Shown here piece after piece: positions 51,644 through 60,158 of a DNA stretch of 64,000 bases. Below the pieces are notes generated by a model, which was given only the letters and a program-made list of their open reading frames with translations, was not told the origin of the DNA and did not search any database. The stretch is from Vulcanimicrobiota bacterium (lineage in GTDB: Bacteria; Vulcanimicrobiota; Vulcanimicrobiia; Vulcanimicrobiales; Vulcanimicrobiaceae): positions 248,001-312,000 of the forward strand of contig JAAXCW010000002.1 in NCBI GenBank assembly GCA_013036095.1, read 5' to 3'. Numbering within the stretch: the stretch's first letter is position 1; each line of letters begins with the position of its first letter. The translations under genes and the position numbers were made by a program.

Positions 51644-52152
51644 CCGGTGGTCTTCGGTGTGTGGCGCTCGAGCCACTTTGCCGCGTCCCGCGCCAGGATC
51701 TCGGCGTTTTCCCATGCCAGCGGATCGTTTCGCTTTTCCCGCAAAGCAGCGATGGCCGGCCCGAGTATCCGCCATGCGCCAACGATTCTCGTGCTTCCAA
51801 TATCAAAAATCGCTTCGCCGTTCACCAGGCCATGCTTGATATACGTTCCCACCAGTTCGAAAACCATCAGCACTTGGTGCTCACGATGAGAAGCGGCCGA
51901 GTTTTTCAGCGGTGTGAAAAAATCTTCGCGAAATTGCGGATCTTCGTTAAACTGACGCTCGAAGTCAGATCGTAGAAAACGCAGACCTTCCAAGAAATCG
52001 GCCGTGCTGAACATCTCGGCGACGCGCACGACGCCCTCGAGCTGCGTTGCTCGTCTCAGTTCAGAAAGCTGAACGAGGCCAACAGCCACGGTCGCGAGGA
52101 TCACGACGCCGGTAAAGAGCGTCGCGAGCGCGGAAACGGCCTCCCAGCTCAC
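51640..52152 (-). CDS. Single-pass membrane protein, DUF4760-like
   Basis: A 170-residue protein with one N-terminal membrane helix (ATLFTGVVILATVAVGLVQL) and a helical cytoplasmic part (FSTADFLEGLRFLRSDFERQ, EHQVLMVFELVGTYIKHGLV). It resembles small DUF4760-type proteins. A paralogue with the same layout lies at 59547-60155. It is coupled to dapB downstream. Function unknown. Confidence 0.65.
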   Translation of the reverse strand: MSWEAVSALATLFTGVVILATVAVGLVQLSELRRATQLEGVVRVAEMFSTADFLEGLRFLRSDFERQFNEDPQFREDFFTPLKNSAASHREHQVLMVFELVGTYIKHGLVNGEAIFDIGSTRIVGAWRILGPAIAALREKRNDPLAWENAEILARDAAKWLERHTPKTTG

Positions 52153-52159
52153 GCTGGGG

Positions 52160-54316
52160 CTAGAGCTTCTCCAGCGGCGCGTATTTCAGCATGACCATTT
52201 TTTGGCCGACGTTGGGGAAATCGATCGTCACGAGACCATCGCCGCCGGCGCCGATGACGCCGGAGATCTTGCCTTCGCCCCATTTCGGATGGCGGACGCG
52301 ATCGCCCGACTGCAGATTCATTTTGATGCCGGCGCCCGCCGATTCGTGAATCGCGACCTCGCGCCAGCGCCCGCCCGAAGGCCGCGGCAGCGCGATGCTG
52401 CCCAGCATCTCGATGTTGGGCATCTCTTCCAGAAAACGCGACTTCGGATGCGCGAATGTATTGCCGTAGAGCGTGCGGCGCTCAGCATAAGAAAGAAAGA
52501 GCCGGTTCATCGCGCGCGTTACGCCAACGTATGCTAGACGGCGTTCTTCTTCGAGTTCGGTCATATCGACCAGCGCGCGCGAGTGCGGAAAGACGCCCTC
52601 TTCCAAGCCGGTCAAAAAGACGTTTGGAAATTCCAGGCCTTTGGCGGAATGCATGGTCATCATCGTGATGTACGACGCCGAATCGTCGAGCGTGTCGAGG
52701 TCGCTGATCAGCGCGACGTTTGCCAGGAAGCCCGCGAGCGTCGCTTCCGGATCGCCCGATTCATACTCGCGAGCAACGCCCACAAGTTCCTCGAGATTCT
52801 CCATGCGCGTGCGCGAATCGGGTGTGTCCTCGTTGCGCAGCTCGCGCAAGTAGCCGGACTCTTCCATCACCGCGACCAGCAGGTCGGCGATGGTAAACTC
52901 TTCGAGACGCGAACGCAGTGATTCGATGAGTTCCGCGAAGCGCTCGAGCTCACGCGTCTTCTTGGGAACCGCCTTCTTCAGCAGCTCTTTATCAAAAATT
53001 GCCTGCCCGACGGGGACTTTTGCGGCGTCGGCGGCCGTTACGAGGCTAGCAAGCGTTTGCGACCCGATGCTGCGGCGCGGCACATTGACGATCCGCTTGA
53101 ACGCAATGGCGTCCGAGGGGTTGTCGATGTAGCGCAGGTAGGCGATAACGTCTTTGATTTCGGTGCGCGCGTAGAATCCGACGCCGCCGATGACGCGGTA
53201 CGGAATGCCTTCGGCGATAAACGCTTCCTCGAACACGCGCGACTGCGCGTTGGTGCGGTAGAGCGCCAGGAAGTCACTGTACGAAGCGCCTTCGCGCACG
53301 AGCTCCTTGACTTTTTCGACAACGTAGCGCGCTTCGGAGCGTTCCGTGTCGGCGGCGAACGCCGTGATCGGCTCGCCCGCGTCGCGGCTGGTGAAAAGTT
53401 TCTTTGGAGCGCGGGTCTTGTTGTTGGCGACCAGCGCGTTTGCCGCGTCGAGAATCGTCTGCGTGCTGCGGTAGTTCTCTTCCAGCGTAAAGACTTTCGC
53501 GCCCGGGAAATCTTCCTCGAAGCGCAGGATCATCTTATAATCGCTGCCGCGCCACGAGTAGATCGACTGGTCGTCGTCACCGACGACGGTGACGTTGCGG
53601 TGCTTCTCGCCCAAGATCGCGATCAGTTTGTACTGCGCGAAGTTGACGTCTTGATACTCGTCGACCATGACGTACCGGAAACGGTTTTGCCATTTGGTGC
53701 GCGCGGTCTCATCTTTTTCGAAGAGGTCGATCGTGCGAACGATCAGGTCGTCAAAGTCCAGGCTGTTCGATTCCGAAAGCCTGCGCTGATACTCTTCGTA
53801 CACGTTGGCGTAGCGCTCGCCCAAGAACGACGTGTTGCGCTCGTGGTATTCTTTGGGCCAGACCAGCGCATTCTTCGCTTTGCTGATCTCCGCCAAGCAC
53901 GCTCCGGGTGTGGTTTGACGTTCGTCGTAGTCGAGATCGGTCAATATCTCGCGGATGACCGTGCGCTGATCGGCGTCATCGATGATGGCAAAGTTCGAAG
54001 CAATTCCGGCGCGCGAACCTTCGCGGCGCAAGATGCGCACGCACATCGAATGAAATGTGCCGACCCATAAGTCGCGCGCGGGCGCGCCGACCATGCGTTC
54101 CAAGCGCGTCTTCATTTCGCCGGCGGCTTTGTTCGTAAACGTGACGGCCAGAATTTGATCCGGCGAAACCTCGAGCTCGTCGAGCAGATACGCAATGCGG
54201 TGCGTCAGCACGCGGGTTTTTCCGCTGCCGGCACCGGCAAAAATCAAACACGGGCCATTGGTATGTCGGACGGCGGCCGACTGGACGTCGTTGAGAGCAT
54301 CGGTTTCCAGGATCAT
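52160..54316 (-). CDS. pcrA: PcrA/UvrD-type DNA helicase
   Basis: A 718-residue superfamily 1A 3'-5' helicase in excision repair and replication restart. Motifs in order: the Q-motif LNDVQSAAVRH, Walker A IFAGAGSGKTRVL, VTFTNKAAGEMKTRLE, motif II FRYVMVDEYQDVNFAQ, motif III VVGDDDQSIYSWRGSD, motif IV FTLEENYRSTQTILD, motif V TMHSAKGLEFPNVFL and motif VI LAYVGVTRAMNRL. The C-terminus has the PcrA-type Tudor-like domain (RVRHPKWGEGKISGVIG). It is coupled closely to the gene upstream. Confidence 0.95.
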   Translation of the reverse strand: MILETDALNDVQSAAVRHTNGPCLIFAGAGSGKTRVLTHRIAYLLDELEVSPDQILAVTFTNKAAGEMKTRLERMVGAPARDLWVGTFHSMCVRILRREGSRAGIASNFAIIDDADQRTVIREILTDLDYDERQTTPGACLAEISKAKNALVWPKEYHERNTSFLGERYANVYEEYQRRLSESNSLDFDDLIVRTIDLFEKDETARTKWQNRFRYVMVDEYQDVNFAQYKLIAILGEKHRNVTVVGDDDQSIYSWRGSDYKMILRFEEDFPGAKVFTLEENYRSTQTILDAANALVANNKTRAPKKLFTSRDAGEPITAFAADTERSEARYVVEKVKELVREGASYSDFLALYRTNAQSRVFEEAFIAEGIPYRVIGGVGFYARTEIKDVIAYLRYIDNPSDAIAFKRIVNVPRRSIGSQTLASLVTAADAAKVPVGQAIFDKELLKKAVPKKTRELERFAELIESLRSRLEEFTIADLLVAVMEESGYLRELRNEDTPDSRTRMENLEELVGVAREYESGDPEATLAGFLANVALISDLDTLDDSASYITMMTMHSAKGLEFPNVFLTGLEEGVFPHSRALVDMTELEEERRLAYVGVTRAMNRLFLSYAERRTLYGNTFAHPKSRFLEEMPNIEMLGSIALPRPSGGRWREVAIHESAGAGIKMNLQSGDRVRHPKWGEGKISGVIGAGGDGLVTIDFPNVGQKMVMLKYAPLEKL

Positions 54317-54323
54317 TAAGAGT

Positions 54324-55433
54324 TTATTCGCCGCCTGTGGATAAAGCGCCTATAATAGCGCGTCCGGTCCTTTCTTTACGGTCCGGTAATGCGGCGAGCG
54401 AATAAGCCGCCGATAAATACGCCAGCGTCGATTCGGCCCCCATATTAAGGTTGACGGAACTTTCATTGAGGCCGTCCAGGCAGCCGCCGCCGTTGGCCAT
54501 GGCGATTCCGCGGGAATTCCGCCCCAAGTACCAATCCAACCCCAGCTGGGCGGTGTTCACGAACTGGTCGTCGCCCGTCGCCTCGTACGCCGCCAGCGCC
54601 GCGTCCACCAGCGAAACGGCTTCCAACGGCTGCTGCGAGTAGCGCGGCCGTGCTCCGCCGCGCGAATACCAGCCTTCGTTGCCGATCGGCACGAAGACGC
54701 CGTCCTCGATCGTGACGCGATTGTAAAACGCGAGCGAGCGCAGCCCGATCGCCTGCAGATCTGCGTCGCCAAGCGCCGCCCCCGCACGCACCATCGCTTC
54801 GCAGAGGCGTGCGTTGTCGTAGGTCATGATCTCTTCGAACCACTCCCAGTCGCCGGCGCAAGTGGCTTCGAATCGCGCCTTGAGCGCGCCGGCGAGTTTG
54901 CGCAGCGCGTCGCTGTAGGCCGGCAGTTCGATGTCGGCGATGCTCGCATGACACGCGTGCGAGAGCCCGATAATAGCGTAAGACTGGGAGCGCGCGTACT
55001 GCAGCCAGTCGATTGCATTCAACCCTTTGTTGAAGAGCCGCTTGCACAGGCGGCGCCAGGTCGCGCGCGGCGCATAACGCATTCCAAAACCCAGCGCCCA
55101 GAGCGCGCGGCCGACGGAATCGTGCGTTCCGACGCAGTCGAGCCACTGCCTGTCGTATCCCATGAAATTATGGAAGCGTCCATCCGGCAATTGCGCGTCT
55201 TGGAGGAACGCGAGATAGATGGGAGCCAGGCGCAGCGCGTCCGCATCGCGAGGGTCGAGCGCCAGTTTTTGATAGACGACGATCAGCGCGCGCGCGACGT
55301 CATCGGTGCAATAGCCGGTTGCGCGATTCGGAATGTCCTCCGTCGCGTGCTGAATAACGCCCACGTCGTCGCTGAGCGTGATGAGGTGTTCGAGACTAGG
55401 CAGAATGGACGAGCTCCAACTCAGGCGGAGCAA
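54324..55433 (-). CDS. Alpha/alpha-toroid-like protein paired with a glycosyltransferase
   Basis: A protein of up to 369 residues with a repeated helical pattern rich in Trp, Tyr and conserved acid pairs (TGYCTDDVARALIVVYQKLA, FHNFMGYDRQWLDCVGTHDS, DWEWFEEIMTYDNARLCEAM), typical of six-helix-pair toroid glycosidases and phosphorylases. TTG 55433 is the first possible start and overlaps the glycosyltransferase gene by 38 bp. A role in trimming or phosphorolysis of the glycan made by that enzyme is likely but not shown. Confidence 0.7.
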   Translation of the reverse strand: MLRLSWSSSILPSLEHLITLSDDVGVIQHATEDIPNRATGYCTDDVARALIVVYQKLALDPRDADALRLAPIYLAFLQDAQLPDGRFHNFMGYDRQWLDCVGTHDSVGRALWALGFGMRYAPRATWRRLCKRLFNKGLNAIDWLQYARSQSYAIIGLSHACHASIADIELPAYSDALRKLAGALKARFEATCAGDWEWFEEIMTYDNARLCEAMVRAGAALGDADLQAIGLRSLAFYNRVTIEDGVFVPIGNEGWYSRGGARPRYSQQPLEAVSLVDAALAAYEATGDDQFVNTAQLGLDWYLGRNSRGIAMANGGGCLDGLNESSVNLNMGAESTLAYLSAAYSLAALPDRKERTGRAIIGALSTGGE

Positions 55434-56562
55434 GTTCTGCGAACAACCGGCCGTACTCGACGGCGACGTGCGGCCAGGTCATCTGACGGCCGAACCGGTA
55501 CGCCCGCCGCTCGGTTGCGCGGCGCAACGCGTCGTCGTCCAGCAGTGCGCCGACAAGATCGGCGATCGACTTGGCGTCGCGGAACATGCAGAGGAAACCG
55601 CGGTTGTGCGCGAGCAGTTCCTGCGCGTAAAGATACGGCGTGGAGACGATCGCCTTCCCGCAGCCCACGGCGTATGCGAGCGTGCCGCTGACGATCTGCG
55701 TCGGATTCAAATAGGGCGTCAAGTAAATATCGGTCGCTTCCAGATAGCCGACCAGCTCGTCGAACTCCAAATACTTGTCGATCAATTTGACGTTGTACTG
55801 CAGCCCGTATTCCGCGACCAGCGCCTGCAGCGACTCGCGATACGATTCGCCTTCGCGGCGGCGCACGACCGGGTGGGTCTCGCCCAAAATGAGGTAGAGC
55901 ACTTCGGGGTGACGTTTGACCACCTCGCGCATCGCTTCGATCGCGAACTCCAAACCTTTGCCGCGGTTGATCAAGCCGAACGTGGAAACGACCATGCGCT
56001 GACCGATGCCGAACGACGCCTTGGCGGCGTCCGTGTCGCGAAACGGCACGTCGGGCACGCCGTGATGGATCACGCGTAGCCGTTTGGGGTCGATATCGTA
56101 GACGCGCTCGAGCAGGTCGCGACCGGTTTCGGAAAGCGCGACGACCGCGTTGGCGTACCGGCAGATCTCGCGCGTGACGCGCAGCATCGTTTCGTCGGGT
56201 TCCGGCAAAATCGTATGCATCGTCAGCGCGATTGGTTTTTCAATCGCGCGCAGCGCGTCGATCAGCCATTCGCCGCGTTCGCCGCCGAAAAGACCGTACT
56301 CGTGCTGAATGTTGAGCACGCCCGCGGGATGCGCGTTGACGATGGCGGCGATGTCGCTGTAAGATTCGCGGCGGTCCTCGCGCAGGCGCGCGACGACTTC
56401 AGGCCCGTAATGGCGGACTTCGCCGCCGGGCTCGTCGATCGCGATAATTTCAGAACTTGTTCCGTAGGCGCGGTCGAACGATTCGACCGTATCGCGCGTA
56501 AAGGTCGCGATGCCGCACTCCCGGGGTGGGAAGGAGCCCATGAAGAGGGTGCGCGGAACCAC
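55396..56562 (-). CDS. GT4-type glycosyltransferase
   Basis: A 388-residue GT-B glycosyltransferase: [85 protein letters not shown] and the donor-site E-x7-E region. GTG at 56562 follows AAGGAG at six bases. It heads the long minus-strand chain. With the toroid protein it forms a two-gene carbohydrate unit, and donor and acceptor are unknown. Confidence 0.88.
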   Translation of the reverse strand: MVPRTLFMGSFPPRECGIATFTRDTVESFDRAYGTSSEIIAIDEPGGEVRHYGPEVVARLREDRRESYSDIAAIVNAHPAGVLNIQHEYGLFGGERGEWLIDALRAIEKPIALTMHTILPEPDETMLRVTREICRYANAVVALSETGRDLLERVYDIDPKRLRVIHHGVPDVPFRDTDAAKASFGIGQRMVVSTFGLINRGKGLEFAIEAMREVVKRHPEVLYLILGETHPVVRRREGESYRESLQALVAEYGLQYNVKLIDKYLEFDELVGYLEATDIYLTPYLNPTQIVSGTLAYAVGCGKAIVSTPYLYAQELLAHNRGFLCMFRDAKSIADLVGALLDDDALRRATERRAYRFGRQMTWPHVAVEYGRLFAELAPPELELVHSA

Positions 56563-56603
56563 TCCATACTCCTTACTCCGGCTCTTCAGATGGAACGCGA
56601 AAC

Positions 56604-56634
56604 CCGGCAGGGGGAAAGCCGGTGGAACCCCTGC
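56604..56634 (+). ncRNA. Possible pseudoknotted leader upstream of the phosphoesterase gene
   Basis: The 200-bp gap 56563-56763 holds no convincing gene. In it CCGGC (56604-56608) can pair with GCCGG (56618-56622), and GCAGGGG (56607-56613) with CCCCTGC (56628-56634), giving an H-type pseudoknot. The GGGAAA-GCCGGTG-GAA-CC run recalls the core of cobalamin riboswitches, and GGGGGAA is also seen in c-di-AMP ones, but no clear B12 box follows. A downstream hairpin TGCTTC/GAAGCA could be the expression platform. This is a guess from motifs only. Confidence 0.3.
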
Positions 56635-56763
56635 TCGTGCGCGATTTATACCCGTGGACTCTTGCTTCTTAACCCTCAGGAAGCAGCAAAGGTTACAAAG
56701 GCTTGTTCGCTTGGCAGGCGAGCGTCAAGGGGGCAAGCGGCCGCAGCCGCGTATAGCTCCGGC

Positions 56764-58131
56764 GTGAAACTGCTTTTTTTACCGGCCGCGATTCTGGCAG
56801 CCGTCGTCACGATTTTTGCCGTCACGCGCGCGCCGGCGCAAAATGCCGGCAACATTCACAAAATTCGCCACATCGTCATCATCATGCAAGAGAATCGCTC
56901 GTTCGATTCTTACTTCGGCACGTATCCCGGCGCCGACGGCATTCCGGCGGGCGTGTGCATTCCAAATCCGGCAGTTGGATGCAGCAAGCCTTATCATGAC
57001 ACCAACGATCGCGATCAAGGCGGTCCGCACGGACACAACAACGCGATCGGCGATATCGACGGTGGGAAGATGGACGGTTTTGCGCGCCAAGCGCGGCGCG
57101 GCCGCCGCGCGTGCGCGGGCACCGACGACCCGCGCTGCGGCGGTGGTGACGTGATGGGTTATCACGACCGAACCCAGCTCGCCAACTACTGGCGCTACGC
57201 GAGCGACTTCGTGCTGCAAGATCGCATGTTCGAACCGAACGCGTCGTGGAGTTTGCCGCAGCATTTATTTATGGTCTCGGAATGGTCGGCGCGCTGTTCG
57301 CAGCTCGGCGATCCGATGAGCTGCGTGAACGAAGTGCAAAATCCCGACCTTCCGCCCGACTTTGGCCGCAATCCGGGCGCACGCGCACCGGGCCGTCCCG
57401 ATTACCCGTGGACCGATCTCACATACTTGCTGCACAAGAATCACGTCACGTGGGCGTATTACGTAATGACCGGGACGGAACCCGATTGTGCCGACGACGG
57501 CGCGAACTGCCAGCCGCGTCGCCAAAACGTACACACTCCGGGAATTTGGAATCCGCTGCCGTCGTTCGATACCGTGAAACAAGACGGTGAATTAGCCAAC
57601 GTTCAAGACCTGCGCAAGTTTTACACGGCCGCGAAAAACGGCACGCTGGCCAATGTCGTGTGGCTCTGCCCGGCGGGAAAATATAGCGAACATCCACCCG
57701 GGCTTGTCAGCGCGGGACAAGCGTATGTCACCGGCGTCATCAACGCAATCATGCAAGGCCCCGACTGGGACAGCACCGCGATCTTTCTCACTTGGGATGA
57801 TTGGGGCGGCTTCTACGATCACGTTGCGCCGCCGGTGGTCGACAACGACGGCTACGGTTTACGAGTTCCCGGCTTAGTGATCAGTCCGTACGCTCGCCGC
57901 GGCTTCATCGATCATCAAACGCTCAGCCACGACGCGTACGTCAAATTCATCGAAGACGACTTCTTAAGCGGCGCGCGCATCGATCCCAAAACCGACGGCC
58001 GCCCCGACACGCGCCCGTTCGTGCGCGAACGCTATCCGCAGTTGGGCGATCTGCGCCGCGACTTTGATTTCACTCAAGCCCCGCGCCGCCCTGAGGTACT
58101 GCCGGGCGGCATTGTCTGGAACGGGAACTAA
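56764..58131 (+). CDS. Secreted phosphoesterase, phospholipase C / acid phosphatase family
   Basis: A 455-residue exported enzyme of the bacterial phospholipase C and AcpA-like phosphatase family (alkaline phosphatase superfamily). GTG 56764 starts a signal peptide ([20 protein letters not shown]). Family motifs: [58 protein letters not shown] and [19 protein letters not shown]. It would release phosphate or a diacylglycerol headgroup outside the inner membrane. A structured leader may control it. Confidence 0.88.
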   Translation: MKLLFLPAAILAAVVTIFAVTRAPAQNAGNIHKIRHIVIIMQENRSFDSYFGTYPGADGIPAGVCIPNPAVGCSKPYHDTNDRDQGGPHGHNNAIGDIDGGKMDGFARQARRGRRACAGTDDPRCGGGDVMGYHDRTQLANYWRYASDFVLQDRMFEPNASWSLPQHLFMVSEWSARCSQLGDPMSCVNEVQNPDLPPDFGRNPGARAPGRPDYPWTDLTYLLHKNHVTWAYYVMTGTEPDCADDGANCQPRRQNVHTPGIWNPLPSFDTVKQDGELANVQDLRKFYTAAKNGTLANVVWLCPAGKYSEHPPGLVSAGQAYVTGVINAIMQGPDWDSTAIFLTWDDWGGFYDHVAPPVVDNDGYGLRVPGLVISPYARRGFIDHQTLSHDAYVKFIEDDFLSGARIDPKTDGRPDTRPFVRERYPQLGDLRRDFDFTQAPRRPEVLPGGIVWNGN

Positions 58132-58137
58132 AGCGGG

Positions 58138-58226
58138 TCAAGCGGGCGCCGTTTGGCGCCCCGGTCGGATGTCATCCTGAGCAGAGTTCGCGGGGCGAAC
58201 TCGCCGTCGAAGGACGAGGCCCGCGA
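58138..58226 (+). repeat. Composite of two TCATCCTGAGC repeat units
   Basis: First a headless unit: CAAGCGGGCGCC-GTTT-GGCGCCC and CGGTCG. Then a full unit: ATGTCATCCTGAGCA, palindrome GAGTTCGC-GGG-GCGAACTC, GCCGTCGAAGGACGAG and the tail GCCCGCG. It lies between the 3' ends of the phosphoesterase gene and the coiled-coil gene. The two units carry different palindromes. Confidence 0.85.
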
Positions 58227-58230
58227 TAAA

Positions 58231-58452
58231 CTAGCGCTGGTCTAAAAGCTGAAAACGCCTCTCGAATACATCGAAGCGTAAGTCGACCGAATCGAATCGC
58301 TTGTTCATGTCGTGCCGGAGCGCACCGAGTCCGTGTTCCACACGCTCAAGGCGCCCTTCGAGCGAATCGATCCGTCCGCCAAGGCCTCCCAAGCCATCCC
58401 GGAGGTCCAGGATTGCTGCCATGAGGTCCGCGGAGGAATATCTCTTCGCCAT
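58231..58452 (-). CDS. Small coiled-coil protein
   Basis: Seventy-three residues with a continuous heptad pattern (LGGRIDSLEGRLERVEHGLG, MNKRFDSVDLRFDVFERRFQ), so it should form a coiled-coil dimer or trimer. No other feature. ATG at 58452 has no ribosome site but lies six bases after TAGGCT, as in a leaderless transcript. Function unknown. Confidence 0.55.
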   Translation of the reverse strand: MAKRYSSADLMAAILDLRDGLGGLGGRIDSLEGRLERVEHGLGALRHDMNKRFDSVDLRFDVFERRFQLLDQR

Positions 58453-58458
58453 CGGCCC

Positions 58459-58464
58459 AGCCTA
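58459..58464 (-). promoter_or_regulatory. TAGGCT box, leaderless-type spacing
   Basis: On the minus strand TAGGCTGGGCCG directly precedes the ATG at 58452. The same TAGGCTGGG precedes the GTG of HTH-ribBA at the same distance, which supports a shared -10 motif of the TANNNT kind. Confidence 0.35.
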
Positions 58465-58505
58465 GTGTACGGTTGTTGCCGAAGCGTTTCCTAGCCGTTG
58501 CGAAT

Positions 58506-59078
58506 TTATGGGCCGTCCGCCTCCACGTTAAGTGAGATGTCGATGCCGTTGCCAACGATGACCGGACCGAAGCTCATGCCCCATTGCGTGCGATCGATCG
58601 AGCCCGTCGCCGCATAAGCGATAATCGAACGCCCGCGCGGTGATTTGCCCGCGCCGACGACGCCGGCGCTCAGCGTAACCGGATGCGTTTGACCATGCAT
58701 CGTGAGATTTCCGACAATCGTGAAATGCTTTGGATCGCTGCCGGTGATCTTCGTGCTTTGGAACGTCATCTTCGGATAGGTTGCAACGTCGAAGTAATGG
58801 CCCGAGCGGATGTCGTTGTCGCGCATGCCGTTATGCGTATCGACGTTCGATGGATCGAGCTCCGCGCTGACCTCAATCGGAATTTGACTCCCGGATGGCA
58901 ACTTGACCACGGCACTTTTCAGCGGAATCGTTCCGACGACCGGAACGATGCCGAAGTGCCGCGCGGTGAATTGCGCGGTTGAGTGGTTGGGGTCGACGCT
59001 CCACGTTTCGGTCGCGGCGAACGCGGTCGCGAACATGGCGGCCGACAAGAGCAAAGTCGAGGTGATGAAGCGCTTCAT
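58506..59078 (-). CDS. YceI-family periplasmic protein
   Basis: A 190-residue YceI-like lipid-binding beta-barrel (lipocalin-like) protein. It has a signal peptide (MKRFITSTLLLSAAMFATAF) and family motifs WSVDPNHSTAQFTARHFGI, MRDNDIRSGHYFDVATYPKM and FTIVGNLTMHGQTHPV. The family binds polyisoprenoids such as quinones in the periplasm and is often linked to stress or electron-transfer genes. It is followed on the same strand by the small coiled-coil gene. Confidence 0.92.
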   Translation of the reverse strand: MKRFITSTLLLSAAMFATAFAATETWSVDPNHSTAQFTARHFGIVPVVGTIPLKSAVVKLPSGSQIPIEVSAELDPSNVDTHNGMRDNDIRSGHYFDVATYPKMTFQSTKITGSDPKHFTIVGNLTMHGQTHPVTLSAGVVGAGKSPRGRSIIAYAATGSIDRTQWGMSFGPVIVGNGIDISLNVEADGP

Positions 59079-59171
59079 CGTCCTAGTTTAGGACGTAACT
59101 CCTGAAATTTCCCTGAAGGGGCGAAGCAGAGCGGACCAAGCAAGCCTAGAAAGTGCCGCTGACCGAGCAAA

Positions 59172-59537
59172 TTAGGACTTCTTGAGCTTGTGCAGCGTAA
59201 CGCTGTTGCCTTCGCTGTCCATAATCATCGCCATACGGCAATTGCTCGTTTCGTGCTCCATCACGACGGGGATGCCGCGCTCTTTCAGCCCGGCGACCGT
59301 GCCGTCGAAATCGGCCACGGCAAACAAATTGCCGTTGCTCGGTTGGAACGGCATCATGCCGCCCCCCGACCACAAACCGAACGTCGTGCCATCGGAGAAC
59401 TCATATTCCGCGCCATTATTGTCCGGATACACCGTCGTCGGTTCCAGGCCCAGCGTGTCGCGGTAAAATGCGATCGCCCGCGCCGCGTCTTTGACCATAT
59501 AAGCGCTTAAGTCCAGTCCCGTAATTTTAGAAGCCAT
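59172..59537 (-). CDS. VOC/glyoxalase-family protein
   Basis: A 121-residue vicinal-oxygen-chelate protein: ITGLDLSAYMVKDAARAIAF, YRDTLGLEPTTVYPDNNGAE, LFAVADFDGTVAGLKERGI and MIMDSEGNSVTLHKLK. It is a single-domain member that would dimerise. The metal-site residues are only partly conserved, so substrate and activity are unknown. An unrelated family member at 22484 is broken. Confidence 0.85.
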   Translation of the reverse strand: MASKITGLDLSAYMVKDAARAIAFYRDTLGLEPTTVYPDNNGAEYEFSDGTTFGLWSGGGMMPFQPSNGNLFAVADFDGTVAGLKERGIPVVMEHETSNCRMAMIMDSEGNSVTLHKLKKS

Positions 59538-59546
59538 GTATTTCCC

Positions 59547-60155
59547 TTAAGGCTCGTTGAGCCACGTTTGTCGTTCTAGTGGATAAGGATTGGTCAGCGG
59601 CATCCGCGCGACGCCGCGCGCGTAGCTGTCCGGGTGCCTCTTCGCCCACTCCGCGGAGACGACCGTGAGGTATTCGAAGTCTTCGAATAAACTCTCTGCG
59701 CCGGTATACTGCCGCATCATCGCGATATAGTTTTTCATCCGCTCCCACGTGTTGGTAACAACCCACCAATAGTTCGCGAGAAAAACATCCGGCGCCACAA
59801 CGCGGTTGCGGACCATGCCGCCGATAAGTTCAAAACTGTTGCCGAGCGCAACCGCGGCCTCCATCAGGTCGACATATCTTTGCGGCACATCGTCCATCGG
59901 CAGCTTCTTGGAAATCCGGTACAAAAAGCGGCGAAACTGCGGATCCTCGAGTTCCCGAGCGAGATCGCCGCCGCGCAGCAGCCGGTTGGCTTTTCGGTGT
60001 TCGTCATCTTCGAGCATCGACCGGAACGACAGAATCGCTTCGATCAAATTCCCCGACCGCATGTGGCGCAATTGGATCACCGCCGCAACAGCCGTCGCTG
60101 CGATCACGACCGCGGTAACGAGCGAGGAAATCGCGGTAACGAGTTCGGGCGACAC
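59547..60155 (-). CDS. Single-pass membrane protein, paralogue of the 51640 gene
   Basis: A 202-residue protein starting at GTG 60155, three bases after the nucleotidyltransferase stop. It has an N-terminal membrane helix (SSLVTAVVIAATAVAAVIQL) and a helical part (AILSFRSMLEDDEHRKANRL, LMEAAVALGNSFELIGGMV) with the layout of the 51640-52152 protein (TM, DPQFR motif, helical tail). DUF4760-like. Function unknown. Confidence 0.65.
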   Translation of the reverse strand: MSPELVTAISSLVTAVVIAATAVAAVIQLRHMRSGNLIEAILSFRSMLEDDEHRKANRLLRGGDLARELEDPQFRRFLYRISKKLPMDDVPQRYVDLMEAAVALGNSFELIGGMVRNRVVAPDVFLANYWWVVTNTWERMKNYIAMMRQYTGAESLFEDFEYLTVVSAEWAKRHPDSYARGVARMPLTNPYPLERQTWLNEP

Positions 60156-60158
60156 GCT

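Noticed and set aside
56510-56767. An 85-residue plus-strand frame between the glycosyltransferase and phosphoesterase genes
   Set aside because: It overlaps the 5' end of the glycosyltransferase gene and the structured leader, is Arg rich and has no family pattern.
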